NCBI RefSeq assembly: GCF_026213295.1
Contig: NC_079428.1
Coordinates: 4,100,392 to 4,164,391 of the forward strand
DNA length: 64,000 nt
Reading direction: 5' to 3'
Source of the DNA: Gadus chalcogrammus
Taxonomy: Eukaryota; Chordata; Actinopteri; Gadiformes; Gadidae
The notes beneath the pieces are model-generated. The model had not been told where the DNA came from. It searched no databases and saw only the letters and a program-made list of their open reading frames with translations. How positions within the stretch are numbered: position 1 is the stretch's first letter; each line of letters starts with the position of its first letter. This document shows positions 16,603 to 27,969 of the stretch, piece after piece. The position numbers and the translations under genes are program-made.

Positions 16603-17170
16603 GCGGCGCCGGGACCACCACCACCACCACGACGAGGAGGAGGAGGAGGAGGAAGAGCCGGAGCTTTGGGATCACATACACGTGATGGTTAAGATAATTG
16701 CAGGTCCGAGTGTTCCCACAAGGGGGCGACAGGTGAACTTAAAACTAGCGGTTGCATTTATGACTAGTAAATACCATTACAGAAGGATAACCAACCGGTG
16801 GTTCGGATTTCAACCATTTTGTTACTTTGGTCCAATTTCCCCCAGTGCGCGTGGCCGTTTGTGTTGCAGAAGTGTGCGTGGATATAGATGTCATCGGTCA
16901 CTGTACTTGTTTTTTATGTTTGGGCTTGGACGTTTTCTCCATAACTTGTCATGACACCTATTCTCTTGCAGTGATTGTCGCCCAAACTCACTCCTGTCCT
17001 CCAGAATTGACCCCACACTCTGTGTTTATCCTAACTTGTTCCAGTAAGGGGTGTGCATCAAATAAGAAACCGGTTTGGTAACATGTAGAAAAGCACTGAT
17101 TGGTTGAGTAGTTCTGAAGCATTTCTTATTGGTCGGGCTGTGTGAAACTATTTATTGGACCACTCTTAAC

Positions 17171-17176
17171 AATAAA
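17171..17176 (+). terminator. cct7: cct7 polyadenylation signal AATAAA
   Basis: Canonical AATAAA about 570 bp after the cct7 stop. It is followed within 40 bp by a T/GT-rich stretch (CTGTCTGTTTCTATTTGTTG) that suits the downstream element. Confidence 0.8.
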
Positions 17177-17199
17177 ATCCACAGCTTAAAGCATCTGTC

Positions 17200-17800
17200 T
17201 GTTTCTATTTGTTGAAATGTTTCCTTGGCGGTTTTAATGGACGTCTGATTGGCGAACAAGAACACCTTATTGGAAAATCGATATGTTATCTAATTTCAAG
17301 AAAATCTGATAACATTGCTATGTTTTCCATGAACACTTTTTTAACAAACGGCCATGAAAGATGATCTTGGCAACATTAAAAGGATGAGCTTTGTAGCTGA
17401 GGGATTTATTCTAATCAACTATTATGCAAATGTTACTGTTAAATAATTTTGTGTAAATGTGCTGGAGAATTCAGATGACTGCAGGTAACAATATGGTGTA
17501 ATGTTTTTGACTGCGTCAGACGGAAATCATTAACACAATAGAACTGATAGATGTAAATATACAAATTATCGTGAATCCTAAAGCGTGTATAACATTAAGA
17601 TGCGTACTGTTCTTAAACGCATGCGCGCCCCGATGCGTGTATTTGATTGGCTTGTGCATCGAGGTGCGCTCGATTTGGTTCCCTGCATGTCCTGTATCCG
17701 TCTTCGGTGTTCCCTCAATACAAAACCTCTCCTCGGGGAGCACTCGCTACACAAAACATGCGCTCCTCTGTATCATGCTTCCCCTGACGCGGGGTTTTAG
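17200..17800. other. Intergenic DNA between cct7 and the kelch gene
   Basis: No gene or clear repeat was recognised. The two genes are only about 800 bp apart and transcribed in the same direction. Confidence 0.5.
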
Positions 17801-17817
17801 AACTTGTGTACATCGGT

Positions 17818-17961
17818 GGCGGGAAATGTTTGGAAGAAAGCGAGAGACTGGATATAGAGTCGAATTTGTATTTGTGACCCTCATTTGAGACCGACATTTG
17901 TTCTTAAATATTCAGCGATATTGTTTGAATTCTACCGCCTGTGCAGGAAGGGCGACGAATC
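17818..17961 (+). promoter_or_regulatory. Kelch-gene promoter with E2F-like site
   Basis: GGCGGGAAA at 17818-17826 matches the E2F consensus and lies 136 bp before the ATG at 17962. No TATA box was seen. Proliferation- or germline-linked expression is a guess from this one site. Confidence 0.4.
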
Positions 17962-20900
17962 ATGGACGACTTCGGAGTTTACGCCGTTATAGGACTCGAC
18001 AATCCTCCTCAAAGGCTTCTCTGGTAAGACTTATTTCGTAAAGCACGTCCTAACGAGACTGCAACGACTGGTATATCAAATGCTCTTCTTGGTATTAAAG
18101 CACGTATTGATATGATGACTTAAGCCAAGGGATATATTGCTACACGTTGCTGTCTTTGCACACAAACTAGTATTTGCGCGGTCAGCCGTAACGTTGCACG
18201 CTTTGAGGGCATTCACTCTGTTTCTTATCGCATTTGATTTAATGTAACGAATTCCGTGTAAGCTTATTTTGACGTGTTTCGTCTTCCCTTGTCAAGCCTT
18301 TTCTATAAATATTTATGCTGTATATTCTTGCGTAATTTCAGCCCCAAAGGAACTTGTCGAACGTCGCTTGCCGTACCTCCAAGCGCCCGCCAGGTGGTGC
18401 TGTTCACAAATGGACCCTGGGGGGAGCGGGTCTGCGTCAATGCAGAACTTAATGATGCTGACAGGATGCCAATTACAATAGGAAAACTGACTCCCTATAA
18501 CAAGTACGATTTTTTTTTGTTTTTAATTACATTTGGTTGCCATTTGTTTTCTTTAATGTAGGAATGTAATTAACATGTCGTAAAAGGGAACTTTTATGAT
18601 CTGTGTAACTTTCATAGCATAACATTGTGATAAAGTTCGCTGTGACTGTTAAAGGACGTTTTTTGTTGTCTAGATGTCTGTCCTGGGAGCAGTGGGAGGA
18701 GGAGGCCTGGACAGACGAGGTGACCCTCAGCATCACGTTGGAGGGAGGAAACCTGGTAATATTTAATAATACGATATAAATGCATGTCATATGGGGATGA
18801 TGTTAAAAACCTGGTCATATTTAATAAAACATGAATGTATATCTGATGAAGACGTTATCCACCTGGTTATTTAGAAATAACATCATATGAATGTATGTAA
18901 TATGGAGACGTTTATCATAAGCTCATTTGTTAAGATGACAGAAAGGCCTCTTGCACCATCATCACTTTATTCAACATTATGTCATTTTATGATGGGGAAA
19001 ATAAACAAAGCCCTTCGCTTTGAGCCATTCATTTGGTGTATGGAGAACATTACCAAACATTTAGCTTTGATGCAGAGGACGTTAGGTTAGTATTGAAAGG
19101 GATTGACAACAACATGACTTTTATTTGAAGCAGTTGGATGGCTTTTATCACAAGGAATATACATAATTAAACCTGAAGTCTGCAGGGAAAAGGCGACATG
19201 ATGTTTACAGTTAAAGCAATGTGTCAGTGGCCAGTTGGCCATCAGTCTCAACTTTGAACCTTGAACTTTGAGGGATTTTGAAGACTTATTCAGGCCAGTA
19301 TCAAATGTCCTTTTGTATTTACAGGTGAAAGCAGTTATCTCTGAGCCAAAAATCACTGTGGCCATTAAAGAAAACACTCCAAAGGTAATTCAATATAATA
19401 CATTAATAATGTGTATGCATATGTATATATCAGGGGTCAGCAACCTTTTCAACATGCATTGCCAGTTTGACATTTTCTCGTTAATGAGTAAGAAACAATA
19501 TATATAAAATTAAGCTGAATTATGACACAGCGACCAAAAACATTTCCAGAAGACCTGGAATTGTACTATTTCCATATAGTCCACAATCATGCATCAACAT
19601 TTTAAGTATGTTTTTGGTTGTTATATTTGCAACAAGGGTTTACAAATTATAATGTTCCATCTTTAAACACCATTTTCAGAAACTCACTCAAACATATTTG
19701 CACTGTGAGAAATTAAAAAAACGAGAATATATGAGAATGCTGGAACCATCCAAATCAATATATTTAAGACATGTGCAGCTTTGCAAAACCATGTGAAGGT
19801 GATGCATACAGGCCACTTGCAACAATATTTAAAATATTTTCTTCTTTTACTCACAACATAGGTTTAAAAATGATTAATTGATCCAGTTTCAGAACACTAC
19901 TTTCTGTAACTAATTGAAACATATTTGCACTGGGAGGAAATGCCCAAAATAGAATAAAGTGCTGTGGTAATAATGATTATGCTTCCGCATTGTGCTGTGA
20001 ATTTTTTTAATAATAAAGAAAAATAAAAAAAAACGTTTAAAAAAATAATAATAATAATTTAAGTGTGCCCATGATTGTGCTGCCCCGTGCCAGTGGTGGC
20101 ACGCGTGCCTAGGGTTGCCGACCCCTGGTATATATAATGTCGGCAATCGGTAGTTGATCAACGACAAAAGAGAACTAGTTCCTCAATTCCAACAAACGCT
20201 CACCTTTATTCTTCTCATTTTCATGGTTGGATAACAAACATGCTGAACACTCTTCTCAAAAATAATAGTTTATGAGCGTCCATGAGTCCTCCTCATGTCG
20301 TGTATCGGCCTTCCACCTCCAATTTGCACGATTGCATTCAGTCCTTAATGTTGAACAAGTCGACCCTGTTACTGCTGTTCCCCCCCCAGTGCACCACGGC
20401 CGCCCCTGCTGCCCGGGAGGTGAAGGGCAAGAGGAAGAGGGGACGACGCGCTGTGGAGGAGGAAGAGGAAGAGCTACAAGACGAGAGAGCCGCGAAGAGA
20501 GGGGAGCAGCAGCAGCAGGAGGGGGAGGAGGAGAATGTGTGTCCTAATGGCCGCTCTGAGAAGAAGACTCCCCCCGGCAGAAAGGTCAGGGGTCACGGCC
20601 GGGCGGGACCGAGGCTGTTGGAAGACGACCCCGCCAGGATGAAGACGGAAGGTGAGCCCGCCGGACTGCTCTCATGTTCAGTTGACCTTTTTAATTAAAT
20701 GGTGTGTATTTTTATTCTACTGCCATGGAAATATGTTTACTTTATAACGGACTTCACGTTTGAAGAGCCAAGCCCGGTTCATACCCGGCGATGCGAATAA
20801 AATAATTAAAGTATCTCAACGATATATACAGGTCTCATATTTATATTTAGCAAATCAATGCCAGGATGTATATCAAACCCAAAAATTGCATTTTGCATCA

Positions 20901-23900
20901 AAATGTGAATAAAGGCGGAATACAATGCATATACTACTATAAATACTACATTCATTAACAATGGGGAAATATTTATATATTATACCTACTTATTTACTTT
21001 CATTTATTTATATATCTCCGCTCTCACTTTTCTGAATCACAGATCTTTAATGCAAGAAATGACGTGTTAATGTTCCGTGTTTTGTGTCATGTCTGACAAT
21101 GTTTATATTACAGTTTGGGATGTAACACCTCCGTTCTATCAAAGCTGGGAATTGTTTCCGTGATACTCGGTTAACTTGTCCTCTCCTTCCTCTCTACAGC
21201 CAATGGGACGGCGGAGGTGAAGGGCATTGTGGGTAAAACGCCCCCACACAGAGCTGGCAAGCCGAGAGGCCGACCGGCCAAGACTCCCACGCAGAGCAGT
21301 GGGTGACGTGTTTACATTGGGACGGGTTTGCAAGGGTTCAGTTTTTCCGAAAGAAAAACACCCAAGTTTTCCATGATCACTTTAGGAAAAAAAATCATGA
21401 ATTTTATGATTAAATTAATGGAGAACCTTTTGAATAATATATTGCCTGTATATGTATTTTTGGTTGAAGAAGTAGAAACATCTATTGGAGCATCATGCTG
21501 TTACTGAACCTATCAAATCTCTCCCCACTGTACACGCCTAATGACAACGTGTAAAGAAGGGAACCAACAACCCCTTTTCATCTTAATTTCTTTAACTCTT
21601 AAGAGTGAAAACCACCGACGCGACACCACTAAAATCCAGACCTTGCATCACATATAAAGTAAACTAGTCCCAGAACTCTCCGTCCAGTCAAAGATATTCT
21701 TGGAGTTTCCAAACACTAGTTGGCTGGGGGGTGGAGCTGAAGGCGGAACACCGCCTTCAGCTCCACCCCCCCAGCCAACAAGTGGGTCTATCCGAAGAAC
21801 ATGCAGTGAGCTCTCTTACAGCCATCTCTGAGCAGTCACGTATGAATTGGCACCTTGAAAACCCTTGACCCCCACCCTCCACAGTAATGCTGGCCAGCCC
21901 GTCAGGTCGCTGGGGTCATACCATGTGTCCCATCGACGCCCAGACAGCCATTGTGATTGGAGGACAGGGGGCGCGCATGCAGTTCTGCAAAGACCCCATG
22001 TGGAAGCTCTGCACAGGTCAGTGGTAGTGTTGGCATTATCGATGCAAGGAGTAAACGTCAGTTGATCTCCACAACTGCAAGGGCTATAATATGTCATCTG
22101 GGTGGTAAAAGAAAGATGGTGGTGCAAGTGAAATAATCAATGTTGTGGATACTTCTTGGTTATAGTGGATAAATCTGGAACACAGCATAAGTGGAAGATT
22201 ACATTTCCACCTGAAATAATGATAAGTTGGTCGTTATTAGTTGGTAGCCCTGTAGTGCTATGAGACACAAACAGCTAGATATCTGGAGTAAAATGTTGAC
22301 ACTCTTATTTATTTAAATGACAAATTTCAGTCGGACAACAGTTTGTTTGTTTTTAAAACAATGTTAACCTTTATTAAAAATTACCAGTTCATGCGAGCCT
22401 ATATAGACCCGTAGCGGGGTAAGCCCTCCTACGTCAAGACCTCCTAACCCTAGCCCTCTTCAGGGCAAGGAAAAACTCCCCAGTAGGAAGAAACCTTGAG
22501 GAGGATCGCAGAAGAGGGTTCCCCCTCCCAGGGACGGTTAGGAGGCTAGAACGCACCCGGGTTGGTTCGGAGTGTGATGGGTTTCCAGTAGGTGATCGGA
22601 ATACATTCTGCCTTAATGACTTTGTCGTAGGCCTATAACAACAACAGAGAAGGGATTTAGCGGTGAAATTGAACACTCCGTAGTCAATTAACCTAAGTGG
22701 AAATATAAGTGTCGTGTGTGAATAATAGAAAAATAAATAGGCTCTAAACTAAGACAAGTAAGTAATAATTTATCGGCAGACCAATTAGCCCAGATGCGCA
22801 ATATACCTAGCAATTACTTACCTAAATGAGTGCTGCACGGGCTGGAGAATATATTCCCCGTACTCACAAAGTCAATCATGGTTTTGCCCAACGATCTTCA
22901 TGAAATATTTTCCAAAGAATTTGTGCAATTTAAACTGTTATTTATTGTATTGAATGTTATTAGGTATCACTAAACGGAATGTAATACGAAAAAGTAGGTA
23001 CTATTTTAGCGGTTTGCTATCGGTTCTCATTTCCCCCAGAATGCATTGCATGACGTCACGTTGGGAGACACGGAGCAAAGCCGCAATGAGACACAGAGAC
23101 TAGTAGTGTTTAACAGATTATACAGATGCATAGATAAATGCATAGATATTATATATAGTTAGTATATGCTACACGTGAACCTCCTAAGATGGCGCAATTT
23201 GATTGGTTCGCTATCTCGGGATATTAGGCAATATCCCATGATTGACATCTCAAACTCGATAGTTTTCATCGCAAAATGTTCGCTACCTTCCACGTCATCG
23301 CCGAATGGCGTTTGAAAACACCAGTTACAGCCAAAAACGACAAAAACTGGACTTTAACACTATTTGAGACATTTTATAAATGATACACGTATTTGGAGGG
23401 CTTTATGTAGCCTACCCATTACTCAAAACGTCCGGTTAACCTGCACGTAGAACTTTAACTCAACCGCGGGGCATGCTGGGAAAAACCTAATTGTAACACC
23501 ACTAATGGTTTTGCCCATAGATATAATAGAAAACTATATACCCTATATACTACACTAACACTAAACGACTAACGACTAAACACTAAACGAACACTATATA
23601 TGTCTATGGTTGGCCAAACGATCGTTATGAAACACTTAACTCTACCGCGGGGCATGCTGGGAAGATATTGCGGCGGCTGATAGCAACCATAATATTGAAC
23701 GCTGCATTATATAATATAATAGAAAATATATATATATGAAGACATCGGACCTATTAAAGAATATATATATTATATAAATATATATATATTATATTTAATA
23801 AAAATGAACTATGAAGTCATATTTTTTTTTTACCGTTGCTGCTGGTTGTGTGATTTGATTGGTTGATTCGTATCATAGTGTAGTGTTTAGTATAATTTGT

Positions 23901-26900
23901 TGCGCCAAAATGTATTAGCCCCTGTAATCCCGCAATCATAACTCTTTGGCGCTGTCACGTTAAAATTGTACCGAGAATATCGATATCGATATTTTTGACA
24001 ACACTAGTAGGGAATCTTTTATTAATAAATAAATGCTATTTATTCTTATATTTTCAAACTATCTGCTGTCACTCCAATATGATTCGGTTCCCCGGACGAT
24101 AAACTACCATTTCATTTAGGAAATCTGCTTATCATCCTCGATCCAACGGTGCCCTCAGCAGCTTTAAATGTGACATATTATTCTTGTCCACCTAGATGTG
24201 TGCTAGATAGATTAATCTACCCTACCCAGTGGACTGTAGCAAACGTTGCTCATCAATCCGTCACATATCTAGGTGGACACGCCCACCTGTGATGTCAGAA
24301 GAGGCAGATATTCAAAACGGCTTGCATAGTAAGACATCAGTTTGATCCGCGTCTTTCCGCGCCGTTCTCCGTCCTCAGAGGATGTGTCGTGGGTGGCGGC
24401 CGAGACGCTGGCGACCGGCCCCACCTTCGAGGGCCGGACCGGCCACACCTCCGTCTACGACCCCGTCTCAGGACGCATCTTCGTGTTCGGCGGCTCCAAG
24501 AACAAGAAGTGGTTCAACGACGTCCACATCCTGGACACGCACAGCTGGAGGTGGACCATGGTGGAGGTGTGTGTGTGTGTGTGTGTCCCAGGTTCAATAG
24601 CCCCCGTTACCATTGCACAGTTCATTCTTTTTTTGTTTTTGTTTATCGTTGTTTTATTCTTCTGTTAAATTATTAATTTCAGTTTGTAGGTGTGTTATTA
24701 GACTGTGGGGTCAATGAACAACCAATCATAACCAAACTTACCAAATACGACTGCTCATACTCTAAAGGGTTGATTAAGTAGTGAACAATATGGAATAATT
24801 AAGATGTCTTCCTCATTATAGGCCATATATGGCCCCTTTTTAACCCGGCGGCCATCTTGGTTTTAAACAATACCTGGCTTGGGGCAACTGGGTTAGTGGG
24901 CCAGAGGTTAGAACCAAGATGGCGGCCATGTGAATACGGCCCATTGTGTAACCTAGGCTAGGATACCAGCATGATAACAACATGAGCTCATCTTTCCCCC
25001 AGGTCATTAACCCTGATTCTCTCTCTCCTCCCTCCCCCCCCCCCCCACCAGGCCCAGGGTAAGGTGCCCCCTCTGGCCTACCACAGCTGCAGCATGTTCG
25101 GGGGCGAACTATTTGTGCTGGGAGGGGTGTTCCCCCTGCCACACCCGCAGCCCGACGGCTGCAGCGACTCCCTGTACATCTTCGACCCCTACCGCTCCAT
25201 CTGGTACCAGCCCATCGTCACGGGCGACAAGCCCTCCCCCCGCTCTGGGTATGAGGACTTAATTCAAAACTTAAACGGGTAACCCTGTTTCATCACAAAG
25301 GTGCGAGAGTGATTAGCCGGTACAAGCCGTATCCGTTCTTGTAACGGGGGCCATTTAGATTGTTCTGTCCACTGTGACACGCAGTGAATTAATTGAGATG
25401 CATTTCGATCCAGGAGCAGATCTAGGGGCTAGGGCATATTGCTCATGGGGGCCTATTAGTGCAGAATCTAATTAAGGATCAATTGGATGTGATAAGGTGG
25501 TGCAGCAGTATTCGATATATGCCACCCCCTGTGTGTTGGCCCGTGGCAGGCTCTGGAGGCTGGTTGGTTGGAGCAGGTTGGTTGGATCGGTGGAAGGGTC
25601 AAGTGTTGGCGTCTCAGCATGAAATGTTCGTCGTAGAGGAAGCTGAGGGCGGAACCAGAATTAATCCTAAAACAAATGGATTTTTATTATCATTTATCAT
25701 CCATGTTGAATGTTTTCCACATGTTAGTCCTCTTAAAAGGGTTTGTTTTTAAATGAATGATGAGGAAAGTTGTGTCACAAATACCGACTTTAATCCTGTT
25801 CTTTTTCTTTGCCTTGTGGCCTTGTCTTTCTGTCGCTCTCTCTCTCCCTCCCTCCCTGTCTCTCTACCTCTCTCCCCATCAGTCACTCAGCGTGTGTGAT
25901 GCAGAAGAGGTTGATCTATGTGTTTGGGGGCTGGGACACCCCCGTCTGCTACAACGACATGTACATACTAGACCTGGGTAGGTCACTCTCACACAGACTG
26001 ACGAAAAAAGGAATTTGTGAAAAAAAGTGTTGAATTCCAAGTGACCAAACAAACTAAAGTGACTTTGTTCGTAAGGTCCAGGTCAGCTGGAGGGTCCATC
26101 TCTTGTGCTTATCTTCTGACCTCATGTTTCAGGACTCATGGAGTTCTCTGCTGTGAAGACTACTGGGAAAGCCCCCTCACCCCGCAGGTACACATCAACC
26201 TACACATACACATAGACAACACATGGACATCACACACACATACACATATACACACATACACATAGACAACACATAGACAACACACACACATACACATAGA
26301 CACATACACATAGACAACACATAGACAACACACACACATACACATAGACACATACATAAACACATACACAGACACAAACACACTTACACATAGACACACA
26401 TACACATAGACAATACATACACATAGACAATACATACACGTAGACAATACATACACATAGACAATGCATACACATAAACACGCATACAAATAGACAATAC
26501 ATACACATAGACACACATAGACACATACATAAACACAGACACAAACACACACACATAGACACACGTACACATACACACACAGTCCCCATATTTGTATTAA
26601 AGGGGTGATATACGTAATGCCACCAGGTGTTACTTTCATTGCCCATTACAAGCCGGTTAAAAATCTGCCTTTTCCTGTGCTTTAGTGACATCACAAGTGG
26701 GTGTGTCCACCTAGCTGTGATGGATAGATCAGTCTACCAGCCTCAGTGGACTATAGAAAATGTTGCTATTATTCACGTGTGTGTGTGTGTGTCGTGTGTC
26801 GTGTGTCGTGTGTGTGTGCTGGGCCTCAGCTGGCATGGCAGCGTGGCCCTCTCTGACACCCAGTTCCTCATCCACGGCGGGTACAACGGACACACCGCTC

Positions 26901-27500
26901 TCAACGACGCCTTCATCTTCGACATAGGTCAGAGGTCGCCCCCCTGTGGACTCCGCCGTAGCTCCGGTTGAACTTGGGTTTTGGTTTAGTTTCCTGTAAA
27001 AGGAAGAGCGACCTTAAAGCAAATCGTGAAAGACTGGAACTCCTCCGGGAAAACACTTTGATTGGCTGAAATGTATTTCAGTTTATGTCCGTCGCCAATA
27101 CGATATTTTGGATTGTCTCATTGATTTCTAGAGGTTAGAATGTGGCATTTGTTCAATATACCCCCCACCCCCCCCCCAGCTCATGTCCTTTTGGTATAAT
27201 CCCCTAATGAATGCTAACGTGTGGTTTGTTTACTCAGACACCAGCTGCTGGTCAGAGGTGAGCCTCCCCGAGTTCTCCGTGTCCAGGGCCGGCCATTCCA
27301 TCATCTCCATGGCGATGGCCGCTGACGGGCGTTGGGGCGGCCAATCGACCGGGGCGGTGGCGGAGGAGGAGGAGGAGCAAGGGGGCGGGGCCTCCCGGAG
27401 CCTCCTGGTATTTGGGGGCGGGGACAACGAGGGCAAATTCTACTCTGACCTGATGGTGGTGTCTATTGAGGAGCTGCTGGGGGCGGTCGAGAATAGTTAG
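17962..27500 (+). CDS. AT-hook and kelch-repeat protein, complete, 13 exons
   Basis: Exons: 17962-18023, 18342-18503, 18674-18755, 19325-19384, 20390-20651, 21200-21298, 21885-22016, 24379-24566, 25052-25248, 25883-25977, 26133-26187, 26830-26927 and 27238-27500 (stop TAG). All are GT-AG and every phase matches, giving 1,755 nt and 584 aa, so the non-kelch 5' exons and the kelch exons form one gene. Residues 1-122 are a domain I do not recognise, with FTNGPWGERV and LSWEQWEEEAWTDEV. Residues 123-209 are a linker with a basic patch KGKRKRGRR (134-142) and an acidic run. Residues 230-237, KPRGRPAK, are a canonical AT-hook. Residues 243-584 hold about six kelch blades with conserved Gly pairs (IFVFGG, LFVLGG, IYVFGG, FLIHGG, LLVFGGGD). 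Kelch propellers bind proteins and AT-hooks bind AT-rich DNA, so a nuclear chromatin adaptor is inferred. Fish kelch-repeat-containing protein (krcp) is a candidate name, not confirmed. Confidence 0.88.
19431..20127. mobile_element. hAT non-autonomous element in kelch-gene intron 4
   Basis: Ends CAGGGGTCAGCAACC and GGTTGCCGACCCCTG are inverted repeats. A perfect 8-bp target duplication GTATATAT lies on both sides (19423-19430 and 20128-20135). It is 697 bp, AT-rich inside, and has no transposase frame. Confidence 0.92.
21200..21298 (+). CDS. Kelch-gene exon 6 encoding the AT-hook
   Basis: Encodes residues 210-242 and includes AGKPRGRPAKTP. The donor is CA/GTGGGT at 21299; reading through it gives an immediate stop (GGG TGA). 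A transcript retaining this intron would therefore encode only the N-terminal and AT-hook part, without the kelch propeller. Confidence 0.85.
21719..21779. repeat. Near-perfect 28-bp inverted repeat (hairpin)
   Basis: The left arm 21719-21746 (starting GTTGGCTGGGGGGTGGAGCT) and right arm 21751-21779 (ending CCCCAGCCAAC) are reverse complements except for one extra C, with a 4-nt loop AACA. It lies in intron 6 of the kelch gene, about 100 bp before exon 7. Confidence 0.95.
22330..22680. repeat. Probable interspersed repeat in kelch-gene intron 7
   Basis: Contains AAGGAAAAACTCCCCAGTAG and AAGAAACCTTGAGGAGG, a combination I associate with dispersed fish repeats. The ends and class were not determined. 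Confidence 0.4.
22681..24175. other. Large intron 7 of the kelch gene: AT-rich, repeated ZNF143-like motifs
   Basis: CCAGAATGCATTGCA (23037-23050) is followed at once by TGACGTCA (23051-23058). CCGCGGGGCATGCTGGGA occurs twice (about 23464-23481 and 23644-23661). A related ACGATC-TTCATGAAA / ACGATCGTTATGAAA stretch occurs at 22890 and 23618. An 18-bp perfect palindrome, AATATCGATATCGATATT, lies near 23974. No exon was seen. Confidence 0.55.
24176..24345. mobile_element. Partial copy of the foldback element family
   Basis: GGTGGACACGCCCACCTGTG and ATGTCAGAAGAGGC match the right arm of the 5039-5249 element. GTCCACCTAG at 24188 mirrors CTAGGTGGAC at 24271. The copy ends about 35 bp before kelch exon 8. 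Confidence 0.75.
24847..24927. repeat. Inverted pair of AAGATGGC (YY1-like) sequences
   Basis: GGCGGCCATCTTGGTT (24847-24862) and AACCAAGATGGCGGCC (24912-24927) form a short inverted repeat with a 12-bp exact core. AAGATGGCGGC is the YY1 consensus. The same GGCCATCTTGGTTCT occurs at 13891-13905 in cct7 intron 7, which suggests a dispersed element. Confidence 0.6.
26188..26590. repeat. Imperfect ACACATAGACA minisatellite
   Basis: About 400 bp of CACATACACATAGACA-like units in kelch-gene intron 11, starting right after the exon 26133-26187 donor. Confidence 0.85.
26599..26775. mobile_element. Partial copy of the foldback element family
   Basis: AATGCCACCAGGTGTTA and TGACATCACAAGTGGGTGTG match the left arm of the 5039-5249 element, followed by TGTCCACCTAGCTGTGATGG. 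It ends about 55 bp before exon 12 of the kelch gene. Confidence 0.72.
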
Positions 27501-27955
27501 TTTAACCAATAAGAGAGAGACACTCTTCCATTATGGGCTGAAGAGTTCCTTTATTTTTCTGTTCTCCATATTTTACCTGCAAAGTTTTATTTCAGTCTAT
27601 TTAATTTAAAGTTGTTCTTTTAAATGTATATGTCGGAAGAATATATATATTCTGTTTTTTGAGGATTTTTTCATACAATGCAAGATAATAACCCTACGAA
27701 TCGGATCAACCGTAATAAGTGTGGAAGATAAGATGTCTGTTAAGTATATTTCAGTACCACTGATTTATCAAAGGACATTTATAATGCTACAACTTTACCT
27801 CTGTTCAACTTTTCTGACTGTACTTAGTTTGCTGTGTTTTCTATTAAAAACAAACGTTTTTTTCTCTGTTGCTATGAGGGAAATCGATTTTCTTGTGTTT
27901 GCTCTATGACCATGATGTTTTGTACGGTATAATTGTTTGATCTTTTCAACATCCC

Positions 27956-27961
27956 AGTAAA
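27956..27961 (+). terminator. Possible kelch-gene poly(A) signal AGTAAA
   Basis: AGTAAA about 455 bp after the stop codon, a known weaker variant of AATAAA. No canonical hexamer was noted nearer, so the 3' end is uncertain. Confidence 0.35.
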
Positions 27962-27969
27962 GTTACGTT

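Noticed and set aside
18342..20651. Separate small gene upstream of the kelch gene
   Set aside because: The 5' exons end in phase 1 at 21298 and join in frame to the kelch exon at 21885, and no poly(A) signal or second promoter separates them.
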